Source: Candidatus Hamiltonella defensa 5AT (Acyrthosiphon pisum)
Lineage (GTDB): Bacteria > Pseudomonadota > Gammaproteobacteria > Enterobacterales > Enterobacteriaceae
Assembly (NCBI RefSeq): GCF_000021705.1
Contig: NC_012751.1
Span: forward strand, 1,414,006-1,478,005
Length of the DNA: 64,000 bases
Direction: 5' to 3'
Every line of letters begins with the position of its first letter. The stretch's first letter is position 1. The translations under genes were made by a program, and so were the position numbers. The notes below the pieces were generated by a model. That model was not told the origin of the DNA and searched no databases. It saw nothing but the letters and a program-made list of their open reading frames with translations. Below, piece after piece: positions 24,848 to 34,453 of this stretch.

Positions 24848-24913
24848 TGTAGTGGCATAGTTAATTTGGCCACCTGATAAAAACCAGGTGGCCAAATTAA
24901 CTATGCCACTACA
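24848..24913. repeat. Perfect 29-bp inverted repeat with 8-base loop
   Basis: Positions 24848-24876 are the exact reverse complement of 24885-24913; the loop is ATAAAAAC. The unit begins with TG and ends with CA (outer ends TGTAGTGGC...GCCACTACA). It interrupts a phage gene remnant. It looks like two insertion-sequence ends with the interior deleted, a minimal MITE, or abutted ends from a circle junction. No matching direct target repeat is seen at its flanks. Confidence 0.7.
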
Positions 24914-25075
24914 GATATGTCCTGAACCTTATCAGGCAGTGGACGAGTGTAAACCAGCCGCTGATGTTCCGTGATGACGTGCTGAGCGTGAGCGGTGCGC
25001 ATCCTTTCCGGGTAGCCAGAACCGACCGTAGCAAGCGTAAACTTTTCTGAGCCACAGAGACACAAATTCACCGAT

Positions 25076-25099
25076 GCCCGGCCCGTGCCGGGCTTTTTT
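25076..25099 (+). terminator. Strong rho-independent terminator
   Basis: GCCCGGC (25076-25082) pairs with GCCGGGC (25087-25093) around CCGT, followed by TTTTTT. The stretch 24914-25418 around it is GC-richer phage or island-type DNA with no intact gene that I can support. The terminator isolates the restriction-modification gene from upstream transcription. Confidence 0.75.
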
Positions 25100-25418
25100 A
25101 CGCCTAGTGCGTGAGTGCATGTCTATGCTGCATGAAAACGCATGAGTCTCCGGCAACCCGTGACGGCAGGAAAGGCCAGCAGTGGCGGGGCTACGAGCGC
25201 GCGCTATCGCGCTATACATAACAGAGGAGCTAAATTCAATCAGTAAGCAGAAATGTCTATGTAATCTTTCCAGAAAAGCAGATGTTCCTTTATGCCAGCG
25301 TTGTAGCATCTAAAAGCTGATGTTAGCTTCTGCCTAAGCTGAGGCTGGATAAAATGTATGCAGCTTTGAAACTAAGCAACAAGTTGCTTTTATTGAATCA
25401 AACGAGTAAACCGATAAC

Positions 25419-28103
25419 GTGAAAAATATATTTTGCAATTCTGATAACCTTCATAATGAAGCTGATGTCGAGAATTTTTTCCTTATGAAATTGCTAACAG
25501 AATTAGGTTATGAAGACCAAAACATCAGACCTAAACGCTCTCTTGCCGAGTTATCTGTAAAAAAATTAAATTCACGCAGAGCTGTAAAGTATCGTCCAGA
25601 TTATGGAGTTGTGCTTAAAAATAAAATCCGGTTAATAGTTGAGGCCAAATCTCCTAGTGAAAGTTTGGAGGATCATATACTCCAGCCAAGAGATTATTGT
25701 GCAACAATAAATGGTGAGCATGAAAAAAATAAACCCGTTAAATATTTTTTACTTAGTAACGGAAACCTCACGCAACTCTACAAGCATGATTTAAACATGC
25801 CAATATTAGCCTTGAGTTTTTCTGATTTTGAAAATGACAATAATAAATTCAAAAAACTCAAGGAGTTGCTAAATGTAAATGAGCTATCTAAAGAGACTGA
25901 AGATTCAAATGAAGAAAACTCGTTGCAATTAAAGAAAGCCCCCTTAAAAGATGTTAATGAAGCTTTTGCTTGGTGTCACCAATTTATATATAAAAATGAC
26001 AACATCAGTCAAGGCGCCGCATTTATGGAGTTTGTTAAAATAGTAGCGCTCAAACTATTATCCGATAGAGAAATACGTGACAAATACCCTAATAAGGTTG
26101 AAGAGGAACAATTCAACGTTCCATTGGCTGATGTAAGATTTTCTAGAAAACTGTTAGCAGAACAGGAAAAACATACGGCTAACCCGTTGAGTTCAATATG
26201 GTTTTCTGATTTCATTTCGAAAATGGAAATAGAAATATCTACTAAGAAGAAAAAGAGAATATTTGAAAAGGATGACCAGATAAATCTTACGCCCGAAACT
26301 ATAAATGGCGTAGTATCTAAACTCGAACATTTGTTTCTATTTGGCATTGATGCAGATCTTAATGGTAGATTATTTGAAACCTTCTTGAGTGCCACTATGC
26401 GCGGTAAAGATTTAGGGCAATATTTTACCCCGCGAAGTGTTGTAAAACTAGGCGTAGCTCTTGCTGGGCTTAAAATTGACGCGCAAGATATATCAAGAAG
26501 TGATCGTGTTTATGATGGATGCTGCGGCACAGGAGGATTTTTAATCGATGTTTTTGCAGACATGTGGAGTAAAATAGAAAAAAACCCTTCACTTTCCAAA
26601 GAAAAGAAAGAGGAGTACAAGCAAGCCATTGCCTACGGACATATTTTTGGCGCAGATATAGGAAGAGATCCAAATTTGTCGCGTATTGCCAGGCTAAATA
26701 TGTATTTACATGGAGATGGCGGAAGTTGCATATACAACATTGACGCATTAGACAAAGAGTTGCCAGTTCATAAAACGGACAAACCTGAGTTGCTGGCAGA
26801 AAAAGAACAGATGCGCAATATTTATGCCAATAAAGAAGGTTTTTTCGATGTTATCATTACTAATCCACCATTTGCTAAAAAGTACTCAATTGGCAAGTCA
26901 AAAGATAAGGAAAAAAACGAGATTTCAAATGCTGAAAGAATCCTTTCTCAATATTCTTTAAAAACTTATGACGCTGGCAAAGTAAAAACTGAACTTCGCT
27001 CTAACTTAATGTTCATGGAAAGGTACTATGATGTGTTGAAAAAAGGTGGGCGACTTTTAACCGTCATTGATGATGGAATCCTGAATGGAAAAGACTACTC
27101 ATGGTTTAGAGACTGGCTTCGAGAAAAGTTTATCATTAATGCTGTAGTATCTCTACCAGGTGATGCTTTTCAACGTTCTATGGATCGCGTGAAAACATCC
27201 ATATTGATTCTGACAAAAAAACATACTGAGAATGAATCACAACCTAGTATTTTCATGTATCCATGTGTCTTTGTGGGCATCGACGATCCAGCAAGAGCTC
27301 GCACATTGCCTATTGATGCACACAATAAGAAAAAAGCAAAAGAAGAAATAGAAGATATTTCCCATGAATACCAAAAATTTACAAGCGGCAATGGTAATGA
27401 AAAGTATATCGTAGATGCTGACAGAATTTCCGATAGATTAGATGTTAAACACTGCCTTATGACAGTAGGTAGTAACAAAGAAAATTGGCTTTCTAAAGGT
27501 TTCAAAGTTACAAAAATTGAGGATGCTCTTGAGCTTAAAGTATTTACTGAGGATGAAGTAATTGAGTGTGCAGAACACTCAGCGACTGAAGTGCCTTTAA
27601 TAGTTCGTTATGACGGTTCGTCTGAGGCTGGCAATGCAATCTTCCCTGCTGATACGCAATACAATAGACTTTATCGCGTTTCTGAAGGTGATGTGGTCAT
27701 ATCTAATATTGCGGCCAGCTATGGAAGTATAGCCGTAGTACCTGAAGATTTGGGCGGCTGCGTTGTATCTTCAGAATACACTATCTTAAGAGCAAAGCCA
27801 GGTTTTGAACCTAAAATGCTTTGGGCTATATTGAGATCTCCAGTAGTTTTATCAGAAATTTTACTTGTAGCTACGGGAGCTAATAGAACGCGAGTGAAAT
27901 GGGATGCTATGAAGTCTTTATCAATCCCCTACCCTAAGGAAACTACAGAAAAAGAATTTGTTGAATCCTTATTAAAACTTGAGGCTTTAGAAAAGGAAAC
28001 CGTTAGTTCGAAAAAACAAATAATTGACTTGGCGGTTAACAACCTTGAGCTTGTAACAAATGACGCGGAAATAATTTTATCCGCATTTAAGCCACCAAAA
28101 TAA
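25419..28103 (+). CDS. Single-chain restriction-modification protein (nuclease-methyltransferase-TRD)
   Basis: 894 residues, GTG start. Residues 1-150 resemble the HsdR N-terminal nuclease: KYRPDYG (D61) and IVEAKSP (E76, K78) form a PD-(D/E)xK site. The middle is an N6-adenine methyltransferase of HsdM type: LGQYFTPRSVVKLG, motif I DGCCGTGGFLIDVF near 364, motif IV NPPFAKKY near 480. The last 200 residues resemble one HsdS target recognition domain (YRVSEGDVVISNIAASYGSI, ILRSPVVLSEILLVATGANR). One chain thus holds cutting, methylation and recognition, as in type IIG/IIL or BcgI-like enzymes. No separate hsdR or hsdS is adjacent. It would cut unmethylated foreign DNA such as phage. The frame is intact and lies in an island at leuX. 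The specificity is unknown. Confidence 0.85.
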   Translation: MKNIFCNSDNLHNEADVENFFLMKLLTELGYEDQNIRPKRSLAELSVKKLNSRRAVKYRPDYGVVLKNKIRLIVEAKSPSESLEDHILQPRDYCATINGEHEKNKPVKYFLLSNGNLTQLYKHDLNMPILALSFSDFENDNNKFKKLKELLNVNELSKETEDSNEENSLQLKKAPLKDVNEAFAWCHQFIYKNDNISQGAAFMEFVKIVALKLLSDREIRDKYPNKVEEEQFNVPLADVRFSRKLLAEQEKHTANPLSSIWFSDFISKMEIEISTKKKKRIFEKDDQINLTPETINGVVSKLEHLFLFGIDADLNGRLFETFLSATMRGKDLGQYFTPRSVVKLGVALAGLKIDAQDISRSDRVYDGCCGTGGFLIDVFADMWSKIEKNPSLSKEKKEEYKQAIAYGHIFGADIGRDPNLSRIARLNMYLHGDGGSCIYNIDALDKELPVHKTDKPELLAEKEQMRNIYANKEGFFDVIITNPPFAKKYSIGKSKDKEKNEISNAERILSQYSLKTYDAGKVKTELRSNLMFMERYYDVLKKGGRLLTVIDDGILNGKDYSWFRDWLREKFIINAVVSLPGDAFQRSMDRVKTSILILTKKHTENESQPSIFMYPCVFVGIDDPARARTLPIDAHNKKKAKEEIEDISHEYQKFTSGNGNEKYIVDADRISDRLDVKHCLMTVGSNKENWLSKGFKVTKIEDALELKVFTEDEVIECAEHSATEVPLIVRYDGSSEAGNAIFPADTQYNRLYRVSEGDVVISNIAASYGSIAVVPEDLGGCVVSSEYTILRAKPGFEPKMLWAILRSPVVLSEILLVATGANRTRVKWDAMKSLSIPYPKETTEKEFVESLLKLEALEKETVSSKKQIIDLAVNNLELVTNDAEIILSAFKPPK

Positions 28104-28151
28104 AAATTATGAGGTCGCTAAGCGCCCTTTTTTTCAAAGTTATCGATTCAC

Positions 28152-29409
28152 TTACCGCTCATTATTTTTAGCGAAATCAAAAGGCGTGGTATAAGTATCT
28201 TTATTCGAATATAGATAATCTACCCACCATTGAACCATCAAGCGGCGTTCGTCCAAATGCTCTGATGTATGAATATAGGCAGCTAGTACGCTATTTCGCT
28301 CAGAATGGCTCAACTGCCGCTCTATCGCATCTTCACTCCACAACCCTGATTCACCCAGCGCGCCTCGTGCCATTGTCCTGAAGCCATGCCCGCAAACCTC
28401 GGTCTTCGTGTCATACCCCATAGCACGTAGGGCATTGTTAACCGTGTTTTCGCTCATGACTTTTTTAGGATCGTGATCGCCGGGAAAGAGCCTCTCATTA
28501 TCACCGCTTAATTGCTTCAGCTTTTCCATCAAAGTTAAAACCTGACGGCTTAGCGGTACAAGATGCTCCTCTTTCCTCTTCATGCCACGATGGGAGTAAC
28601 GAACGCCTTTTATCTCTGTGCGTTGTGCAGGTATCCGCCACAAGGCTCTTTCAAAATCGAACTCATCCCACCGGGCAAAGCGCAGCTCACTGGAATGGAC
28701 AAAAGTCAGTAATGAAAGCTCTACGGCAATACGCGTCATAATTCGTCCACGATATGCGGCAAGGCGCGCAAGAAACTCTGGAAAACGACTAAAGGGTAAT
28801 GCCGAGCTTTGACCGTAGAAAGTGCCCCGGCCATATCAATAGCAGGGTTGGATTCAATGTAATCGTTCTGAACGGCATAGCGCATTATTGCTGTAACGCG
28901 CTGCTGAAAGCGCTGAGCGACATCGTGCCTGCCACTGGCATACTGGCATCAACAGCCTTAATGGGTGCTAACAGCTGGCTGGTTTTCAGCTTACGAACAT
29001 CTGCCAAACCAATATGAGGAAAAATATACAGATCAAGGTAGCGCATCCGCGAACGATGGTCATCACTCCAGCGCTTGTTACTCGCATGCCATTCGCGAGC
29101 GATCGTTTCAAAAGTATAAGCCCCGGCGTTCTCAGATTGGGCTTCTTTCTGCTCAGCTTTAGGGTTAATACCCTGCCCTAACATCTTTTTAGCTTCGTCA
29201 CGCTTAGCACGAGCCTCAGCAAGCGTCACTGTCCGCCAGACGCCAAAGGCAAGCCGGTCTTCTTTTTTATCGGCTGGCCGTCGGTACTTCATGCGCCAGT
29301 ACTTTGATCCTTTGATCGTGACCTCAAGGTACAAACCGCCACCATCGGCCATTTTATAGTTTTTTTCTTTAGGCTTTGCAGTGTGGACCTGGCGGGCATT
29401 CAGCTTCAT
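28152..29409 (-). pseudogene. P4-type integrase at leuX, frameshifted
   Basis: The start MKLNARQVHTAKPKEKNYKM at 29409 opens the DUF4102 arm-binding domain (DGGGLYLEVTIKGSKYWRMK). The core-binding part follows (ETIAREWHASNKRWSDDHRS, LKTSQLLAPIKAVDA). Reading is lost near 28900-28740 and resumes in another frame with the catalytic domain: LTFVHSSELRFARWDEFDF (first Arg region, with SSELR where TRPGEIR is usual), HGFRTMARGALGES (H-x-x-R), SERNSVLAAYIHTSEHLDER (Tyr). It lies 164 bases downstream of tRNA-Leu on the same strand, as expected for an element integrated at the 3' end of leuX. The frameshift should inactivate it, freezing the island in place. Confidence 0.85.
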
Positions 29410-29572
29410 TTTGGGGGCACATTTCTTATCGAAGTGGGGATGCCCCCAATTATGCCCCCAGCGGGGTTTGGATTGCAACGGATGTGCTTGGAGGACGCCG
29501 GATGATAAAATCACCGCCATCTTTGATTTTAAAGGTTTTTTGGACTTCCTCGGATGAGGATGGACTAGATAC

Positions 29573-29657
29573 TGGTGCCGAAGGCCGGACTCGAACCGGC
29601 ACACCCGAAAGCGGTTGATTTTGAGTCAACTGCGTCTACCAATTTCGCCACTTCGGC
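29573..29657 (-). tRNA. leuX: tRNA-Leu (CAA anticodon)
   Basis: On the minus strand the gene begins GCCGAAGTGGCGAAATTGG and ends GAGTCCGGCCTTCGGCACCA with encoded CCA. It is 85 nt with acceptor stem GCCGAAG/CTTCGGC, a long variable arm of class II type (AACCGCTTTCGGGTG) and the loop CTCAAAA giving anticodon CAA for UUG codons. It closely matches enteric leuX. This tRNA is a well-known integration site for P4-like islands, and a P4-type integrase follows it here. Confidence 0.95.
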
Positions 29658-29891
29658 ACTGAGAAAAGGCGTTTGTGAAAACCGCCAGCGATTATACCCG
29701 AGGTTCTTTTTCATGCAACTGTTATATAAAAAGCGTTATTACAAAAAATTGCGCTTCATCAAATCTCGGGTGAACACTGAGCATTTTCTCTCACAATGCC
29801 TATTTGATGAGCAGCATAAACGATAAATAAGACTTCTTTCGTCAACTGTCTTACTCATACAAAAGGTGGGCCTATATACATTTTGGGGGGG

Positions 29892-31196
29892 TTAGGGAGC
29901 CCAAAAATCCAATAAATTATAAAGAATGGCAGAGATTGCCATTAACCCCATAATCACCACAAAAATATTACTCGTATAGCCACTGTATTGACGCATTGCT
30001 GGAATTTTATGGATAGCATACATCGGCATTAAGTAAAGTAATATGGCGATGACAGGGCCGCTCAGCGTTTCAATGATACCCAGTATACTAGGGTTTAGCG
30101 TCGCTACTATCCAGGTGCTGATCAGCATAAAGATGGCGGTGATACGGTTTAAATACGTCGTCTTTACCTTTTTATTCTGAGTACACATTAATTGCATCAC
30201 TAACCGATTGAATCCTTCCTGGACTCCGAGATAATGCCCCAAAAAAGATTTTGAAATCGCAATAAAAGCAATAATAGGCGCGATGTAGGCAATAAGAGGC
30301 CTATTATAATGATTCGCTAAATAAGACAAAATAGAAATATTCTCTGATTTTGCCTGTACTAAATCCGAGGGAGATAGAGAAAGCACACAGCTAAAAACAA
30401 ACATCATCACCGTGATCACCATCATGATATGGCTCCATGCCAGGATACTTCCGCATTTTTTTTCAGCATCTACGCCGTATTTTTTACGGCTTGCTACTGC
30501 AAAAGCCGAAATAATCGGTGAATGATTAAACGAAAATACCATCACAGGAATAATGAGCCATAAAGTCATTAAAATACTCTTGGTAGAGGTGGTTTCGTTG
30601 GAGAATACATTTGAAAAAATAGCATCTGACCAGTAGGGGATTAAATAAAAAGTCAGCAGCATTAATACGAAAATAAATGGAAAGACCAAAATACTCATGG
30701 CTTTCACAATCACATTTTTTCCAAAATGGACGATACTCATTAAGCCAAAAATTAAAGTAAAGGATAAAAGTACGCGTGGGGGGGGGGAGATGTGCATTTG
30801 ATGTATCAAAAAGCTCTCGACCGTATTGGTGATAGCCACACTGTAAACCAGTAAAATCGGATAAATCGTAAAAAAATACAGCAATGTGATCAGTTTACCG
30901 GCTCCGACACCAAAATGTTCTTCCACTACTTCGGTAATGTCCTTGTCTGGATGTGCCCCTGAAAGTACAAAACGACAAAGACCTCTATGAGCAAAAAAGG
31001 TCATTGGAAAGGCAATCAGCGTCATGACTATCAGTGGCAATAAACCGCCAATACCTGCGTTGATAGGCAAAAAAAGAACTCCGGCGCCAATAGCGGTGCC
31101 ATACAAGCTTAACATCCACATAGTGTCATTTTTGGACCAGGGCAGAGCATCTTTCGACTTTTTTGAAACCAAGGGGGAATTTTTAATGATCTTCAT
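29892..31196 (-). CDS. sdaC: Serine/proton symporter SdaC
   Basis: 434 residues with about eleven hydrophobic helices, an inner-membrane transporter of the HAAAP family. The sequence tracks enteric SdaC nearly throughout: NDTMWMLSLYGTAIGAGVLF, TEVVEEHFGVGAGKLITLLY, SPIISAFAVASRKKYGVDAE, SKSFLGHYLGVQEGFNRLVM, LNPSILGIIETLSGP. It imports L-serine with protons. The usual neighbour sdaB is not adjacent. A run of G within the gene (30778-30786) is a slippage-prone site but the frame is intact. Importing serine fits a nutritionally dependent symbiont. Confidence 0.93.
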   Translation of the reverse strand: MKIIKNSPLVSKKSKDALPWSKNDTMWMLSLYGTAIGAGVLFLPINAGIGGLLPLIVMTLIAFPMTFFAHRGLCRFVLSGAHPDKDITEVVEEHFGVGAGKLITLLYFFTIYPILLVYSVAITNTVESFLIHQMHISPPPRVLLSFTLIFGLMSIVHFGKNVIVKAMSILVFPFIFVLMLLTFYLIPYWSDAIFSNVFSNETTSTKSILMTLWLIIPVMVFSFNHSPIISAFAVASRKKYGVDAEKKCGSILAWSHIMMVITVMMFVFSCVLSLSPSDLVQAKSENISILSYLANHYNRPLIAYIAPIIAFIAISKSFLGHYLGVQEGFNRLVMQLMCTQNKKVKTTYLNRITAIFMLISTWIVATLNPSILGIIETLSGPVIAILLYLMPMYAIHKIPAMRQYSGYTSNIFVVIMGLMAISAILYNLLDFWAP

Positions 31197-31291
31197 AATA
31201 CTTATTGTAATTTTCTATGATTTGTTGGGAGGGGATTGATTTAAAATAAAAAATAACAATTTTTCATTAAAATATCATATATTAAAACAAT

Positions 31292-31333
31292 AAAAAACCC
31301 GATAAACAAAACCTAAAAAGGAGATTTATCGGG
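31292..31333 (-). terminator. Terminator downstream of nth
   Basis: CCCGATAAA (31298-31306) pairs with TTTATCGGG (31325-31333). Read on the minus strand the hairpin is followed by TTTTTTA. It lies about 165 bases past the nth stop, in the otherwise empty 31197-31499 gap. Confidence 0.75.
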
Positions 31334-31499
31334 ATCCTCAATACAATGTGGATTTTAAAAGCAATGGCATATGTTATGACTATTAAAAAATAAAAAAGTT
31401 CTATAAAGCATAAAAAAATGATGGGATTTATTTTTTGAAGGAGGATAGAAAAATACCTATAGGAAAAAACGGATAGAGCAACGACTTATTTCAAAATAT

Positions 31500-32147
31500 T
31501 TAGAACGAAGCCGTCAATTCTGTTTTTTCTTTAAATTCACATAAATCCCGAATGATACAAGAGCCACAACGTGGCTTACGCGCGATACAATGGTATCGCC
31601 CGTGGAGAATCAACCAATGGTGACAATCTTTTTTAAATTCCTCTGGTACGACCTTAAGCAATTTTTTTTCAACCAAAACAACATTTTGACCAGATGCGAA
31701 TTTCGTTCGGTTACAAACACGAAAAATGTGAGTATCAACAGCAATAGTCGGCCAATCAAAAGCGGTATTAAGAACCACATTGGCTGTTTTGCGACCGACA
31801 CCAGGCAGAGATTCTAATGCCGCTCTATCTTCGGGCACGGCGCCTTGGTATTTTTCCAGCAACAGAGAACAGGTTTTAATAATGTTTTCGGCTTTGGTAT
31901 TAAATAATCCAATGCTTTTAATATATTCTTTGAGCCCATTGACACCTAATGATAAAAGCGCCTTTGGTGTATTCGCCACAGGATAGAGTTTTGAGGTAGC
32001 TTTATTCACACTTAGATCAGTGGCTTGAGCTGAAAGCAAGACTGATATTAACAATTCAAACGGAGTGCTATACACTAATTCAGTACGAGGCTGAGGATTT
32101 TGATCACGTAAACGAGCTAAAATTTCCCTGCGTTTTTTTTGATTCAT
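31500..32147 (-). CDS. nth: Endonuclease III
   Basis: A DNA glycosylase/AP lyase that removes oxidised pyrimidines. About 215 residues from the ATG at 32147, which matches the enteric start; two in-frame ATGs lie upstream, and none has a strong ribosome binding site. Seen: LISVLLSAQATDLSVNKATS, the helix-hairpin-helix LPGVGRKTANVVLNT with the catalytic Lys, the catalytic Asp in IAVDTHIFRVCNRT, and the 4Fe-4S cluster ligands in CIARKPRCGSCIIRDLC. The enteric neighbour rsxE is not seen upstream. Intact base excision repair gene in a decaying genome. Confidence 0.95.
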   Translation of the reverse strand: MNQKKRREILARLRDQNPQPRTELVYSTPFELLISVLLSAQATDLSVNKATSKLYPVANTPKALLSLGVNGLKEYIKSIGLFNTKAENIIKTCSLLLEKYQGAVPEDRAALESLPGVGRKTANVVLNTAFDWPTIAVDTHIFRVCNRTKFASGQNVVLVEKKLLKVVPEEFKKDCHHWLILHGRYHCIARKPRCGSCIIRDLCEFKEKTELTASF

Positions 32148-32368
32148 CTCTATTTTTTTCATCAAATGTGTGATTACCATTCCGGTTGGCTGATTGTTCT
32201 GTCCCCCGCCATATTTTGATTGTGTCTATATCTTTGAGGCGAAAAACAAAGATTTTTTATTTGTCATTTTAAAAAAAATGGAGGCTTCACCGTCATACAA
32301 GTTGAAAATATTTTTGATATTATGAAAATGTTTATAATCCGTTTTACTCAAACTTCTGTGAACACAAA

Positions 32369-33325
32369 TCATCTTCCACGAAGAGAAATGTCTCCAACTT
32401 GATAAGTTTTGATGCCTCCTTCTGTTTCTAATAATAACCCCCCGTGTTGATCAATACCTCTGGCAATGCCTTGTATTTGTTGATCCCCGACGATTAATTT
32501 GACGGGTCGATTAAGATAATTATCCAACTCGTGCCACTTCGAAATAAAAGTAGATAAACCTGTCTTTTCAAATTCAATGAGTTGAGAACGTAATTCCGAT
32601 AATAATAAAGCGGTTAATTTATTACGATCTATTGTTATTCCTGCTTCTTTGAGATGGCTCCAATTTTGCTCAATCCCTTTGTTTGATGATGGGTTGTTGA
32701 TATTAATACCCATACCAATAATCACTTGAGCGGGTTTAAATTTTTTTCCCAGAAGCTCCACCAAAACCCCTGCCAATTTTTTATCCCGATAATACAGATC
32801 GTTTGGCCACTTCACTCGGATGTCTATTCCCCCCAAATTGCGCAACACTTGCGTTATCACAATCCCTATGACCAAACTTAATCCGACAGCCGCTGCCGTC
32901 CCTTTTTCGAGTCTCCAAAACATCGAAAGATAAAGATTTTGACCAAAGGGTGAAACCCATTCTCGGCCCCGCCTTCCTCGCCCTGCTGTTTGGTGCTCCG
33001 CGACACAGGCATCACCAGAACGGAGTGTCTCTATATTATCTAATAAATACTGATTCGTTGAATCGACTAAAGCCAATACTTTTATCCGGCCTTCAGGTAA
33101 ATCTCTCAATATTTTTTTTTCATCCAGTAATTCAATAGGAGACGATAAATAATATCCCTTAATCGTTTGAGCCTCGATTTCCAGCCCCCAATGTCGGAGC
33201 GTTTGAATATGTTGATTGACGGCTGAAAGGCTTATTTCAAGATATTGCCCTAATTGTTCGCCTGAATAGGCAGCCCCCGTTGATAACAATCGGATTAAGC
33301 GAAAAGGCACGATAAAATTTTTCAC
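32369..33325 (-). CDS. birA: Biotin protein ligase and biotin operon repressor
   Basis: 318 residues, E. coli-like length. N-terminal helix-turn-helix SGEQLGQYLEISLSAVNQHI (residues about 18-38) keeps the DNA-binding role. The ligase domain has the GRGRRGREW biotinyl-AMP loop near 116, KWPNDLYYRDKKLAGVLVEL near 168, and GMGININNP. It attaches biotin to the acetyl-CoA carboxylase carrier protein and represses bio genes. Its start overlaps the stop of murB by four bases (ATGA), as in enterics, so the two are translationally coupled. Confidence 0.96.
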   Translation of the reverse strand: MKNFIVPFRLIRLLSTGAAYSGEQLGQYLEISLSAVNQHIQTLRHWGLEIEAQTIKGYYLSSPIELLDEKKILRDLPEGRIKVLALVDSTNQYLLDNIETLRSGDACVAEHQTAGRGRRGREWVSPFGQNLYLSMFWRLEKGTAAAVGLSLVIGIVITQVLRNLGGIDIRVKWPNDLYYRDKKLAGVLVELLGKKFKPAQVIIGMGININNPSSNKGIEQNWSHLKEAGITIDRNKLTALLLSELRSQLIEFEKTGLSTFISKWHELDNYLNRPVKLIVGDQQIQGIARGIDQHGGLLLETEGGIKTYQVGDISLRGR

Positions 33326-34353
33326 GATAAAACAGCCATTGGATTGATTTCTCCTTCAGCAGAAATAAAACGTACTTCAGGTTCCAGGTAAACTGAAAAT
33401 GTGAAAGCAACCTTTTGATAAACATGACGTGCCAGGTCCAATATATCTTGACTGGAGGCATGGTTTTTATTTATCAGGACCAATGCTTGACGATCATGGA
33501 CAGCCGCACCGCCTATTGTATATCCTTTCAAATGACATTGATCTATCAGCCAGCCTGCGGCTAATTTTACTGTTCCGTCCGCTTGAGGGTAATAAACCAA
33601 ATCGGGATAATTTTTGATCATCAAAGCAGCGGTATCGCGATCCACCTGTGGATTTTTAAAAAAGCTTCCAGCATTCCCGATCAACAGCGGATTAGGGAGT
33701 TTATTTCGCCTAATCGCACAAACAAAATCAAAAATCTCTTTTGCCGTCACCTTAAAAGGATCCAGTTTTTTTAAATCACCATAATCTAATTTAGGCACCC
33801 AGCATTTCTTTAGCTTAATGCCGACAGCAATAACAAAACAGGTTTTATAATAATGTTTAAAAATGCTGTCTCTATATCCAAAACGGCAATCTTTTCTGCT
33901 CAATCTCTGGCAATCAGCGGTACAGGGATCTAGCAGATCAACGTATTCACAAATTTGATCGAATTCAACACCATAGGCTCCAATATTTTGTATGGGTGCT
34001 GCTCCTACAGAACCTGGTATCAAAGCAAGGTTTTCTAAACCCAAGATATTGTGTTGTAATGTGTAACAGACTAATTCATGCCAGTTTTCACCCGCGCCAA
34101 CATGCAAATGCCAATCAGTTTCACTTTCTGTGTAACTGAGCCCTTTTATTTGATTTAATAGCACAACACCTAAAAAATCTTCCAAAAAGAGGACATTACT
34201 GCCCGATCCCAAAAAAATAAAAGGAAGTTTGAGATTTTTCGTATTACGAAAAGCCTCAATTAAAATGTTGACTGAATCTACGGAAATCACATCAACTGCA
34301 TGGGCAGTAATAGAAAACGTATTTAAATGTTTTAGAGATTTGAGAGGCATCAT
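33322..34353 (-). CDS. murB: UDP-N-acetylenolpyruvoylglucosamine reductase
   Basis: 343 residues. MurB reduces UDP-GlcNAc-enolpyruvate to UDP-MurNAc with NADPH and FAD in peptidoglycan synthesis. FAD-binding segments FIFLGSGSNVLFLEDF and GSVGAAPIQNIGAYGVEFD are present, as are YRDSIFK and the GNAGSFFKNPQV segment with the catalytic Ser. It is the type I form found in enterics. First gene of a murB-birA pair, divergent from prmB with 100 bases between the starts. Its presence indicates a retained cell wall. Confidence 0.96.
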   Translation of the reverse strand: MMPLKSLKHLNTFSITAHAVDVISVDSVNILIEAFRNTKNLKLPFIFLGSGSNVLFLEDFLGVVLLNQIKGLSYTESETDWHLHVGAGENWHELVCYTLQHNILGLENLALIPGSVGAAPIQNIGAYGVEFDQICEYVDLLDPCTADCQRLSRKDCRFGYRDSIFKHYYKTCFVIAVGIKLKKCWVPKLDYGDLKKLDPFKVTAKEIFDFVCAIRRNKLPNPLLIGNAGSFFKNPQVDRDTAALMIKNYPDLVYYPQADGTVKLAAGWLIDQCHLKGYTIGGAAVHDRQALVLINKNHASSQDILDLARHVYQKVAFTFSVYLEPEVRFISAEGEINPMAVLS

Positions 34354-34453
34354 ATAATGAGGTTTATTTTTCCATCTATTTTTTAGTTTTAGATAATATC
34401 ATGAGCGTATTGTTGAAGACGAAATCCTTCCCTTCTAAAGAGAATGCAAATTT

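Noticed and set aside
24848..24913. The long hairpin as a rho-independent terminator
   Set aside because: A 29-bp perfect stem without a T-run on either strand is far longer than terminators. An IS-end origin is more likely.
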